From positions 186,001 to 250,000 of the forward strand of contig NJPS01000058.1 of assembly GCA_002946415.1 (NCBI GenBank): DNA of 64,000 bases. Reading direction: 5' to 3'. The notes under the pieces are model-generated. The model was given only the letters and a program-made list of their open reading frames with translations, ran no database searches and was not told the origin of the DNA. This document shows positions 26,463 through 36,355 of this stretch, piece after piece. The number at the start of each line of letters is the position of its first letter. The stretch's first letter is position 1. This DNA comes from Rutstroemia sp. NJR-2017a BVV2 (lineage: Eukaryota; Ascomycota; Leotiomycetes; Helotiales; Rutstroemiaceae). The position numbers were made by a program, and so were the translations under genes.

Positions 26463-26607
26463 ATTCCTGAATGATATCCGGTCCCGCCCTATAGCTGTAT
26501 TCTATAAAATACCCACATTCCTCTCCATTTTCCTCCCATCACCTCCCCCTCCCAATCACGCCTCCACCCTCTACCTCTCTTCCCCTCCTTCCACCCCCTC
26601 CCCTCCT

Positions 26608-27400
26608 CTAAACCTTCCCCTCCTCCTTCTTCTTCTTCAACCCCGGCAAATTAAAAACCCTCGACACCCCCCCTTTCACCACCTTCCACCTCCCAAACTC
26701 CATCTGCGGCGTCCAAGTCAACAGCCCAACCCATGGCTGCACATTATAATGCACCTTCAACACCACTCCCTCCGTTTCCGCCAACTTCCCTCCCGGCTGC
26801 GTGATCTGGTATTTCGCTTTTTGATTTTTAAGTTTCAGTAGACCTCTGTGTATCACAATCAAATTAGCATATTTCTACTCCTTCAACCAAAAAAAAAAAA
26901 ACCAACCTCTTCCTATCCACCCCCCTCCCCTTCCTCTCCCTCGTTAACTTCTTCATCGCGGCCGGCCCAATATTCTGCAAATGGTCCGCGCTCGGATTCG
27001 TAATAATCGTATCCCAGATCACAGCCTCGTTGTCGCGGATCTCTGGGGCCGAGGAGTTGGACGGCCAGGACGCGGACACGTACACGAAGACTTGTTTGGT
27101 GTTCCAGGAGAAGAGCGAGGAGAGGTCGGCTGTGAGGGAGAAGCGGATGTGTGCGTATTCTTCTTTGCGCGTGGAGTAGTAGTGCGGGCGACCTTTGACG
27201 CTGAGAGGGGGGTTAGTGGTGATGGAGAGGGAGGGATGGGGAGGAGTGAGTGCATACACCTGAATATCCTTAACAACCACCTCCGCAGCCGGTGTCCTCG
27301 GCGCAATAACATCCGTACAAGCGATCAACGCCGCGACGACAAACATAACCGAAGTAAAGAAACCAAAGACATTTTGCAGACGGACGAGCGAGGAATGCAT
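26608..27400 (-). CDS. spc3: Signal peptidase complex subunit 3 (SPC22/23)
   Basis: Essential non-catalytic subunit of the ER signal peptidase. CDS is complement(join(26608..26845, 26907..27200, 27258..27400)), 224 aa, normal for the family. One N-terminal membrane helix (VFGFFTSVMFVVAALIACTDV) is followed by a lumenal domain with the family motif VKGRPHYYS and SLTADLSSLFSWNTKQVFVYV, and by LLKLKNQKAKYQITQPGGKL near the end. For intron 1 the donor GTATGC at 27257 was chosen over GTGTAT two bases upstream because only it keeps phase (giving DIQVVKGRPH). Intron 2 (26846..26906) contains an unusual run of T at its 5' side. C-terminus is Lys-rich. Identity is firm. Confidence 0.92.
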
Positions 27401-28138
27401 TTTTGGAATGCGTCCGGGGAGCGAAATGTATGACTATATGGAGATGCGAGTGGAGGTTTTGCGTCTACATGCGCAATTGGTGGTTGTTGTTGCTTGTATT
27501 GTATGTAGCCTTGTGGGTGGTGGTGAAATAATTCGAGAGATCTGGACTTTCGGGTTTAACACGTTCGCGCTTTCTTGGGAAGGCGGCGGAAGGCTGAGGT
27601 TGTGGAGCTAGTTTAAGGTTGGTGGATTGTGGGGTAGAGGTGTGGCTGGAGCTGAAGATGGTGTGGCGGGGAATGGTGTTGGATTTGGGCTTGGGATAGT
27701 TGGGTAGGAATTGGAGATTCTTTGAGCATAGAGAGGGGCAGAGTGAGTTGAATATCCGTTATTGGACTTGATTAACTACATTCTTAAGGAATGTTCTTGC
27801 ACAGTTTGAACATTATATATTCGACGCGCAATTGGCCCATCCATACGTGCAACGAAAAGAGCAAACTGGTATCCAATCCATCGATCATATCGCATCAAAA
27901 ATCAAACTGGTATCCATTCCGAAGCGCAAATAATTCCATCCAAACCACTGTCCTCTATTACTCCCTCGCCCATATTACGATCTTCTCAGTCCTGTTTTCC
28001 CACTTTCCTCTCACCCCCCCTACCTCTCCAAGTAGCCTCCCCTCCTTGCTCGCGATAAAGCGATCACCGCATAACAATCGCCTCCTCTCCTATAAACACA
28101 GAAAAACACAAAAGTCTCAGAGACAACAATTCAAAACT
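27401..28138. other. Intergenic, spc3 promoter side
   Basis: A 738-bp spacer holding the SPC3 promoter and the 3' UTR of the PMP3-type gene. GT-rich at 27470-27680 and AT-rich afterwards. No gene is seen. Confidence 0.5.
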
Positions 28139-28641
28139 TTAATTCGTAGGTTCGACGATCGTACCATAACCACCGCCTTGCACACGGTCAGAGTATATGC
28201 CCGGCGCGCGGGCTGCTTGAAACCTGCCTTCTCGGGCTGCTTCGTGGCGCGAGTAGTAGACGTATTCGATGTAGAAGGCGTGGATGTGGCCGGGAATGTA
28301 GCTGGATGTGGTGGGTGAGTCAGTTTGGTTGATTTTGGTTTGGGGAGGGAAAGATGGGGAGAGAGGGCAATGAGGGGGGGGGGGTTAGTTAGAGATAGAG
28401 GGGGGCGGAGGGGAAGTGAAATAGAAGGAAAGAAAGGTATACGAACCCTAAAAGCGTCAAGCAGATATTAATCAAAAGATCAGCTCCGCAACCCGACACC
28501 ATAAAGACACCAATAGGTGGAACTACACAAACACCATCAGCCTTTCCATTCTCTCTCAACCTACACATCACCGAAGGAATCCACCGCAACCATACCTAAA
28601 ATCGTGATAAGAATCACCAGAATCGCCGAAACCGATCCCAT
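28139..28641 (-). CDS. PMP3/SNA2-family small membrane protein
   Basis: Small hydrophobic plasma-membrane or vacuolar proteolipid of the stress-response RCI2/Pmp3 family, linked in yeast to cation homeostasis. CDS is complement(join(28139..28301, 28447..28522, 28596..28641)), 94 aa. Two membrane helices are evident: exon 1 (SAILVILITIL) with PPIGVFMVSGC, and LINICLTLLGYIPGHIHAFYI. The Pmp3 signature GCGADLLINICLTLLGYIPG is complete once introns are removed, which fixes the splice sites. Intron 2 uses a GTTCGT donor. A polar tail (YSDRVQGGGYG) extends beyond the minimal 55-residue Pmp3, as in the SNA2/SNA3-like filamentous fungal forms. Confidence 0.88.
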
Positions 28642-29388
28642 ATCTGCGGTTGTATATAGTTACTCGGTATCGATCTTTGAACTTGGTATTCAATTGTCGA
28701 TGGGCTCGTGTAGAATAGTTTCTTGTGGAGAAAATGTATATTCTGGACGGGAGTAGATAGGTAGCAAGTGATGGTTTTAATCTGTGGCATGTAAGGGAAG
28801 AAGATGGGAAAATGCAAGTGACCAAGAAAAGGCCTCGCTTAGGCCGGTGACGTATGATTGTATCTTGTACCTTGATCAGGTCATGTCCAGCCACGGCCAG
28901 GTACAAGAACGAGATTTATTGTTTCTAAGAAAAGAAATCCTAAGTTATAGAAAAGAAATCCTATGGAAAAGGAATCGATTTATTGGCTTTCTTTGTTTTA
29001 CTTGCGTATGTGTGTGGACTCACCGAGGCCTGCTTTTCAGAGACGATTCGTTCGTAATATCGTAGTACTTCCATACTCTCTCCCATACACAAGTTGTCTG
29101 AAGAAGATAAGCCGCTGATAGTTCAGTGGACGCCACGGACGCGTGGAATGGTGTGAGGAATATTCGGTGCAGGCGAGGAAACCTGCAGGTATTGGATGGG
29201 ATGATTCCTTGTTTGAGGTTGTGCTTGGTTCCTTGTTCCCACAGCCACACCCACACTCACACTGGTGCCCAACACTCAACGTCTCCTCTATATGCAGGAT
29301 TCATATACAATTCTACAGCTAATAAAACACAGGGTGGATTTTCCCGTTCGCCCGATCTAGCAGCCTTATCGGCAAAAGTTCCTCATAC
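28642..29388. other. Intergenic spacer
   Basis: A 747-bp spacer between the PMP3-type gene promoter and the 3' end of the carboxyltransferase gene. Contains a short direct repeat (AAAAGAAATCCTA twice, near 28925-28965). No gene is seen. Confidence 0.5.
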
Positions 29389-31306
29389 CTATTCCATCCG
29401 CACACTGCGTTAGTTTTCTCTTCTCCAAAAAGTCACGGCTTTACACCCCTCAGCCAGAATGCCTCGAAGAAATGCACTTACACATGAACCAACCACTCAC
29501 AAACCAGCCGTCTCGTAACAGCCGGATCGATAATTTCCTCCACGCCGAACGCATTCGCCGTCCTAACCGGATTCATAAGCCTTAAATATTCCTCCTCCAA
29601 CTCCTTATACCTCTCCTTCCTCTTGCCCTCTCCCTCCGCACCCGCAGCTTTCAACTCCGCCGCATGACCCGCCTCAATCCCTCCATCCAGCGGAAGACTC
29701 CCCCACTCTCCACTCGGCCACGCGACACGAAAGCGCGGATCCCGACAGTCGAGCATGACCCCCCCGGCCACTCCATACGCTTTCCGCGTGACAACGCTGA
29801 ACACCGGCACCGTAGTTGAGTAGTAAGTCGTCGCGAGTGCGACGCCATGACGCATCGTCGCTTGTTTCTCCGCAACAGTGCCAATCGCGTACCCCGGGAC
29901 GTCCACGAATTGAAGAATGGGGATGTTGAAAATATCGCAAAATTTCAGATGGCGGGTGATTTTCTGGCTTCCACCAGCGTTGAGCGCTCCGGCGTTGACT
30001 TCACAGTTGAGTGAGATGATTCCGATGGGTCGGCCTGCGAGACGGGCTAGTCCGACTATGGCAGTTGTGCCCCAGAGAGCACCGATTTCGAACCAGCTTC
30101 CCATGTCGACGACGCTGGTGATTATCGTGCGGGGGTTGTACATGCGGGCTTTGCGGCGGGGGATGATGGTTCGTAACTCGGTGCATAATCGATCTATGGG
30201 ATCGTCGCAGCTGGTCACGGGAGGTAAAGAACTTCCAGAATTAGGTAGATAGCCTAGTATAGTCCTCAATTGCTCGAAACATTCCTGTTCATTAGCTGCA
30301 AGATTATCAATGGTCCCATTCGTACAATGAATTGCCGGACCTCCTAGATCCGCAAAAGTGAGCCCTTCCTCAAACGTAGCACCTATATCACATCACAGTC
30401 AGCACAGCTCATTCTAGCTCAAACAACCAACATCTCCCCACCTCTCCAAACTCAACCCAACCCCATCTCACACTCACCCGCAACAACCTTCGGCCCCGCA
30501 TTAAACAGCCCCCCCACATCCCCCGCCATCACACTCCAATGACACGCCACCACCCTCGCGGCCCCCAACCCAATCGCCGGCCCCAACACCGCCCCCAGAT
30601 TTGGTATCCCGGCATTCAGCTGCCGCACCACATACTCAAACGACGGCATCGGCGGGATATACGCGTACCCCATGGTCCTTATCGTCGTTACCGATCCTCC
30701 GCCCGAAGAGCCGTCCACCAGCTTTATAATCGGGAGACGCAGCGACAAGGACAGTTTCTCTATATAGATCGTCTTCTCCTGCAGCGAGCCATCCGCGTGT
30801 CCGGCGCGCAGAGTGAAGTCGTCGGCGGTGAGGAGGATGCGTCGGTTGTGGAGGAGGCCGAAGCCGTGGATGTTGTTGCTGGGGGTGAAGGAGGAGGGGA
30901 GTTCTGGTGGGGAGGAGGAGGGGGAAGGGGAAGGAGAAGTAGAAGGAGTGGGGGTCCATGTCACGGTTCCGGCTATAGAGCCGATTTCGCGGAAACTGTG
31001 AGGGTCGAGGAGGAGGGCGATGCGCTCGCGGACCCAGAGCTTGCCGGCTTGCTTTTGGCGGATGTAGCCCGGATTGGTGGGGGAGGGTGTCTGGGCTAGG
31101 GTTTGGAGGGTGTGGATTGTGGTGAGGATGTCGGAGTAGTCTGCTGGGAGGTTGGTGTTGGGTTTGGGTTTTTGGCGTTTTTTGTTGGAGATGGGTGTGG
31201 ATGTGGATGCTGGGGTGCTGATGTGGTTAGTTATTTGGGATATCCTGTCGGCGGCGGACTTTTGGGGGGTGGGTTTATTGGGTTCGTCGGGTTTGGATTT
31301 GGTCAT
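29389..31306 (-). CDS. Acyl-CoA carboxylase, carboxyltransferase (beta) subunit
   Basis: Transfers carboxyl from carboxybiotin to an acyl-CoA. Proposed CDS is complement(join(29389..29404, 29482..30382, 30478..31306)), 581 aa. N-terminal half carries GKLWVRERIALLLDP, HADGSLQEKTIYIEKL and the oxyanion/CoA region DGSSGGGSVTTI, then GAVLGPAIGLGAARV. C-terminal half has RPIGIISLNCEVNAGALN, KFCDIFNIPILQFVDVPGY and VVTRKAYGVAGGVML. This is the PccB/MccB fold, but the SSGGGSVTTI loop differs from the usual DSGGARIQEG of PccB. The last exon (16 nt) is inferred from GTAAGT, CTAAC and GCAG signals; without it translation stops at 29478. Residues 1-60 are Pro/Thr/Lys-rich with no clear presequence. It is divergent from its alpha subunit. 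Acyl substrate is unknown. Confidence 0.87.
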
Positions 31307-31606
31307 TTTGAAATTATGAATGAATGGACTTTACATTTGCTACGAGAAGGGATTGAATGCCATTATTTAGGTCATAGATACCTTTCAATGGCATTTGAAG
31401 GATGGTAAGGAACATGTAGATCATTCAATTTGGACCTCGGCCCGCCCCCACATCCGTGAAGTGTGGGGTAGCTTCGAGGTCGGATGAAGCTTGATTGAGC
31501 ACAAGGTCCTTTAAATTGCTTTTAATTATGATGATTTGTGAGATTCTCTGCAGAGAAGTTTCGAGCGCGAGCTTCGAGGATCTTTCTGTATAAGTAGCTT
31601 CCAAAT
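31307..31606. promoter_or_regulatory. Bidirectional promoter of the carboxylase pair
   Basis: Exactly 300 bp separate the two divergent ATGs. The only gap between two subunits of one enzyme suggests shared control for stoichiometric expression. I see no motif I can name with confidence. Confidence 0.65.
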
Positions 31607-33804
31607 ATGACGCCTCCACGCGGGCCTATAAAGCGTCTTCTAATAGCCAACCGGTAAGCTCCCGCTCCTTAATCCCGTGATGCACCCTCTCACTTACTAA
31701 CTAACCCACCCCAGCGGCGAAATAGCCACCCGCATCCTCACCACAGCTCGCTCCCTCTCCATCGAAACATACACCCTCTCCCTCCCCACCGACACATCCC
31801 ACACCCTGCACTCCACCCACATAATCCCCATCTCCTCCCCCTCAACCTACCTCTCCATCCCCTCACTCCTCTCAATCGTCCAAACCCACAACATCGACGC
31901 CATCCACCCCGGCTATGGCTTCCTCTCCGAATCTGCCTCATTCGCTTCAATAATGCTTAATGAAGCAAACGCCATTGTCATCGGTCCTGGGCCCGAGATC
32001 TTAGAGCGCACGGGCGATAAACTTAAAGCTAGACAGCTGGCGCAGGAATGCGATGTTCCCGTTCTGCCAGCGTTGACGGAGCCGACGGCGGATGTGGATC
32101 GGTTGAGGGTATTTGTGGGGGAGGTGGGGTATCCGGTTATTTTGAAGGCGGTGGATGGAGGTGGGGGAAGGGGAATTAGAATTATAAGGGGGGAGAAGGA
32201 TCTAGAGGCGAGGTTGAAGGAGGCGCTGAGGGAGAGTCCGGGTGGGATGGTTTTCGCGGAAAAGGCGGCGTTGGAGGGGTATAGGCATGTGGAGGTGCAG
32301 ATTGTAGGAGATGGGAAGGGCGAGGTGAGAGAGCTGGGCGAGAGAGAGTGTAGCATTCAAAGGAGATTTCAGAAGGTGGTGGAGTTTGCGCCGTGTTCGG
32401 TTAATGATAGGGGGTTGGTAGGTGAGGTGATAGAGGCGGCGGTTAGGATGGCTCGGAGGGTAAGTTGTTTTGAGTTTTGAGTTTTGAGTTTGAGGGTGAG
32501 AGGATGAGTTGATATGCTGATCCGAAGGATAGGTGAATTATTTTTCCCTAGGAACATTCGAATTCCTTGTCTCAGAAACCACTTCGCCACCCTCATTCTA
32601 TTTTCTCGAGATTAACCCCCGAATTCAAGTCGAACATACGATTACTGAATCTCTGCATCGAAATCTCGACCTCGTCAAAATTCAACTGCTCCTTGCCCAA
32701 GGCCATACGCTTTCATCGCTCCTCCCTCTATCTCCTCGTCCAAACCCGTCCATCCAACCGCCAATCTACTCCCTCCAACTCCGCCTAACCGCTGAAGACT
32801 CCTCTCAAAACTTCTCCCTCTCTCCAGGTAAAATCTCATCCTTCCAGTTCCCTAACGGCTCCGGCATCCGTGTTGACACACATTTGCACTTGCACCCCTC
32901 CCAAACTGCACCCCTCCTTGTCGGCACCGATTTCGATTCCCTGCTTGCGAAAATTATCATCACAGCACCAAGCTGGGACGAGGTCGTAGCGAGGGCAAAA
33001 GTCGCTTTGGAAGATACGTATGTACTGGGCGTGGCAACGAATCTGAGTCTCTTGCGTGCAGTGATTGCGAATGCCGATTTCGTTCAGCAGAGATGTGATA
33101 CTGCGTGGTTGGAGAGGAACCTGCAAAGTTTGTTGGCAAGAGCCAAGGAATTCGAAAAGGGGATGCCTAGAACGATGGGGAATGCGACCGCGACGACGAC
33201 GGTCCCGAGCTCAGGAAATGTGGTATTAAAACCGAATGATTCCTGGTTGATCGAATTGACTCCCAACGGGAGCCAGGAAACGCAAGCAGTGCCTTATCAT
33301 ATTCAGATATCGCGGATCCAGGAAAACAACTTCCCCAACTCACTTAAAGCTAATATCCTCTTTTCGACCCCTTCTTCCTCCAGCAGTGCATCGGAGCAAC
33401 AACCATATCATCTGAGTCTTGCGTCTTCGACATCTTCTTCGCGTGCTTTATCTTCTCATAAGAAAGGCGATCGTTCGAATCCGTTGCATGTTAATTCACC
33501 GTTCCCGGGGAGGTTGATTGAGGTCTGTGTTGAGATAGGGGAGGACGTAGTACCTGGACAGACGATGTTTGTGCTTAGACAGATGAAAATGGAGGTTGAT
33601 GTGAGGTGTAAAGTGGGAGGGAAGGTTTCGTGGATTCTGGGGCAGCAGGAGGAGGATGATGATGATGAAGAAGATGAGGGAGATAAAGAGATGGATATAG
33701 GTGAGGGCGTGCTTGTTGTTGAATTGGAGGGGGCGGAGAAGAAAGAGAAGGAATTGGAGACGGGGAAGACACAAGCAATGGGAAAGGAGAAATGGAAACT
33801 TTAA
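31607..33804 (+). CDS. Acyl-CoA carboxylase, biotin carboxylase/biotin carrier (alpha) subunit
   Basis: ATP-dependent carboxylation of its own biotin. CDS is join(31607..31653, 31715..32459, 32533..33804), 687 aa. The biotin carboxylase domain starts KRLLIANRGEIATRI, with HPGYGFLSE, glycine-rich ATP loop GGGGRGIRII, HVEVQIVGDGKGEV, ERECSIQRRFQKVVEFAP, and the catalytic segment FYFLEINPRIQVEHT. Acceptor at 32532 is chosen because it yields VNYFSLGTFEFLV, matching the VGYxxxGTxEFL pattern. The C-terminal biotinyl domain begins near NPLHVNSPFPGRLIEV with the lysine in RQMKMEV, so the usual Ala before MKM is Gln. An acidic Asp/Glu loop interrupts the last strands. Similar to PccA/MccA in order but short in the linker (BT) region. 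Confidence 0.88.
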
Positions 33805-34249
33805 TTGCTTAGAGAACTTGAAGAATGGAGATTTGTGTAATCCATAACGCCGAGCGCGGCGCTGATTAATCGTTCGAGGAGACAGAACATTGATCACAGA
33901 TCTTGCTTCTGATAATGGAAATTGCTAATACTATTCCATGAATCTATGTTTGACAGGCCCTCGACTACAAAGAGCAATGCGTAATCTCATTTCTGATGAA
34001 CTGCATAGACGACAGCCCAGCGCCTTTGACACTGTTTTATGTCCATCATATCGACTTTTAGATATGCCAACTTCGAGGATGATTTCTCGTTTCCGTATAT
34101 GGCTTTTCGGTCACAGCTATTTGTTTCTTTCAAGTAGGTCAGCTTCTCATTAGAGGTATACTGCAAGTTCAGCGACCACCAAAGTACCGATGATACTTCA
34201 CCCGTGCACTCAGTTTCTCCGATTCATTATTTGCATCCTCGCCCCTTAC
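33805..34249. other. Intergenic, convergent
   Basis: A 445-bp spacer between convergent genes. No exon or repeat is seen. Confidence 0.5.
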
Positions 34250-35144
34250 TTAGTCCGTTCTTGGTCTCTTATTCACTTCTTCATCATCCCCGTTGGTGTC
34301 ATTTTGCGCTTCTTCGCCATCAATCTCGTCATGTCCCCTGACTCTCCCGGCACCCTCTCCTAGAGGTTCTACCTCCTCTCCCTCTCCCTCTCCACCACCA
34401 ATCCAATTTCCATCCGCATCAAAATACTCCCCAACATTCTCCGCCGTAATCCACCCTCCACTTCCCGGAAATGGCGGTGGTAGTCCTCCATCAGAGGTTC
34501 CCATCCCTATGCCGCTTAACCCCTCAATAACTATCCTATTATTATGCGCATTTTCCATGTCCATATCCATCTCTTCGTCCTCATCTGGTACCAAATTGGA
34601 ACAGTTTGTCACGGCTTCGTATAACTGTTGTGTAGTAGTATCTGGATCGGAAGGAATGAGTGCTAATTCAATGACAGATGGCATATCCTCTTCGCCTTCT
34701 TTTGGGGGTGTTTCAATTTGCATGAAGAGTCCTGGAACTTCTTTTTTGGCGGAATCGACTGGATCTTCAAGACGTTGAATAGCGTGGAGGGAGATGTTGG
34801 GATACGGTATTGAAAGACCTGTTGCAGTGGTGGTATTGAATAATGTTACATTTCTATGTCCAATTGTTAGTTTTGCACCAGGAGGAGCAGGAATGTTCCA
34901 ATTACTCGGTGGAAATATATGCATCTACTGTCTCAACAGCTGGCCTCCCTTCACCAGCAGGACCATCTGAGAAGAATGGTAGATCTTTCACGTATTCACC
35001 CGAAGTGACTGCGCGTGCACCAACAGCATGAAAGTGTAGAACTGGTTTCGCATCGTAGAATGTGCTAGGTGTCTGGGACTGGTGATCTGAGAGAGATGTG
35101 AACGAATCGAGGGCTGGAGGGGTATTGATAGTAGACAGAGGCAT
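34250..35144 (-). CDS. pICln/Lot5-family protein (methylosome subunit-like)
   Basis: pICln proteins have a PH-like fold and chaperone Sm proteins during snRNP assembly; Lot5 is the yeast relative. CDS is complement(join(34250..34853, 34906..35144)), 280 aa. The 52-nt intron 34854..34905 has a CTAAC branch and joins DAYISTE to NVTLFNTTTATGLSIPYP, restoring the family's beta strands. SIPYPNISLHAIQRL is the hallmark strand-loop. The middle holds LALIPSDPDTTTQQLYEAVTNCSNL, matching the pICln helix. The C-terminal 120 residues are acidic (DEDEEMDMDMEN, EGEGEEVEP) and end in KRPRTD, as in the acidic tail of pICln. Family assignment is good; a role in splicing factor assembly here is inference. Confidence 0.85.
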
Positions 35145-35649
35145 GGTGGAGGTTGAATTAAACGAAGAAAATTGTTATTTCGAAGCTTTATGTAGAAGCA
35201 ATTCAATGGGACGGAGAGGCCTGTTGGTGTTGTTTTATTTTATAGAAAAGGTAAGGCTGAAGAAGTCGGCCGGTTGTTGACTTGGGGGATATTTTTTTGG
35301 AGAATGCGCCGGATCGGAGAAACCACATTCCGGGAAAGCTCCTTCCATACAGTCTGGCTAAGTAATTCCAAGGTCTTCGGGTCAAACTTCCTGTTATGAC
35401 GGCTTTCCCAACCCCGAAATATACTCTACACTTTCCTGTGCTTACACTCTTTTACATTTCTTTCTGCTTGATTATGTGTACGACTGAGGCCTTTAAGAGA
35501 CCATCGGATTCTTCATAAATTTGAATAAAAAATAATACCCCAATTGAAGAAGACGGCAAGCAAACCATGGATATATTCCCTTTAAAACCGCTTCGTGAAG
35601 CACCAAAAAGATACGCTATTCGACCACCGCTCCCAATGTTCCAACCGAT
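35145..35649. other. Intergenic spacer
   Basis: A 505-bp spacer between the pICln-like gene's promoter and the 3' end of the bZIP gene. AT-rich at 35460-35570. No gene is seen. Confidence 0.5.
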
Positions 35650-36355
35650 CTATTCACAACTATCCTTGCTCTCTGCTCTGCCCTCCGCATCGTCGACCTC
35701 CGCTTTTTCCTCTTTCCATTTGATCCTGCCCATAACTAATTCTCTGAGAAATCCATTCTCCCCCTCTAGTTCTTTTATTCTTCCTTCCATAATCTCGATC
35801 TTCTGCTGTTTCTCCTTGACATTCCTCTCCAGACTCCTCTCTCGCTGCTTTTTCTTCTGTCGAAAGCGTGCTGATGCTGCAGTAGAAGCATCTCGTTTTG
35901 CATTTGGTTCGCGAGGAGACATAGCTTGTGTGGGTGAAGAGGCGTTTGGCGTGCGGGCGTAGAGGGGTGCGATTAGTGTCTGGGTGAAAGCTGGGTAGGG
36001 TTGGAGAGGGACGGCTATAAGTTGTTAACATCTAAGTTTGACCAGGATCCAAAATAGGAGTCATGTCAGACTTACGCTGAGTATCACCCCAGCCCACCAC
36101 ACCTCCTCCCCACATACTCTCTGCCGATGCATCGCTATTGTCCGAGGCACAGTATTGTGACTCGGGGACGTCGTAACTCTGACGACGACCCCATGACTGG
36201 GCGAGAGTATCGAAAGTGCTTTGCGTCAAGGCCGGATCTAAGAATAAATGTTCTTCTGGTCGATATTCCAGAGCAGGGTTAAATGGTTGTGGCTGGTAGA
36301 GATCATGGGACTCGGGCATTGGACGAATAGCAGGATAGTGTCGTGCATTCGACAT
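35650..36355 (-). CDS. bZIP transcription factor, CYS-3/MetR-like
   Basis: Sequence-specific DNA-binding regulator. CDS is complement(join(35650..36014, 36076..36355)), 214 aa; the 61-nt intron has a GTAAGT donor. The N-terminal 120 residues are Pro/Gln/Tyr-rich (likely activation region). The basic region starts near residue 130 and reads NAKRDASTAASARFRQKKKQ, then a leucine-zipper-like coiled coil (MEGRIKELEGENGFLRELV). This closely resembles the CYS-3/MetR type (TAASARFRxKKKQRE), which controls sulfur metabolism in Neurospora and Aspergillus. The invariant Asn of the N-x7-R core is Ser137 (codon TCT). Its target genes cannot be told from sequence. Confidence 0.85.

Larger units (their letters stand above)
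19581..26607. other. Seven-kilobase gene desert
   Basis: No exon with family support was found on either strand. 19581-20170 is purine-rich on the plus strand and must be the promoter and leader of the Nrp1-like gene. From 20.2 to 24.5 kb only short frames without codon character occur. From 24.5 to 26.1 kb the plus strand is strikingly CT-rich, like fungal promoter/leader sequence, with a TATA-like element near 25128. Short tandem patches occur (TCGTCCCA copies near 22250, CTAACTCCAG near 24835, ACTCAACCTCTACA copies near 25680-25720). An ACTGA microsatellite lies at 26141-26299. A noncoding transcript is possible but unproved. Confidence 0.5.
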
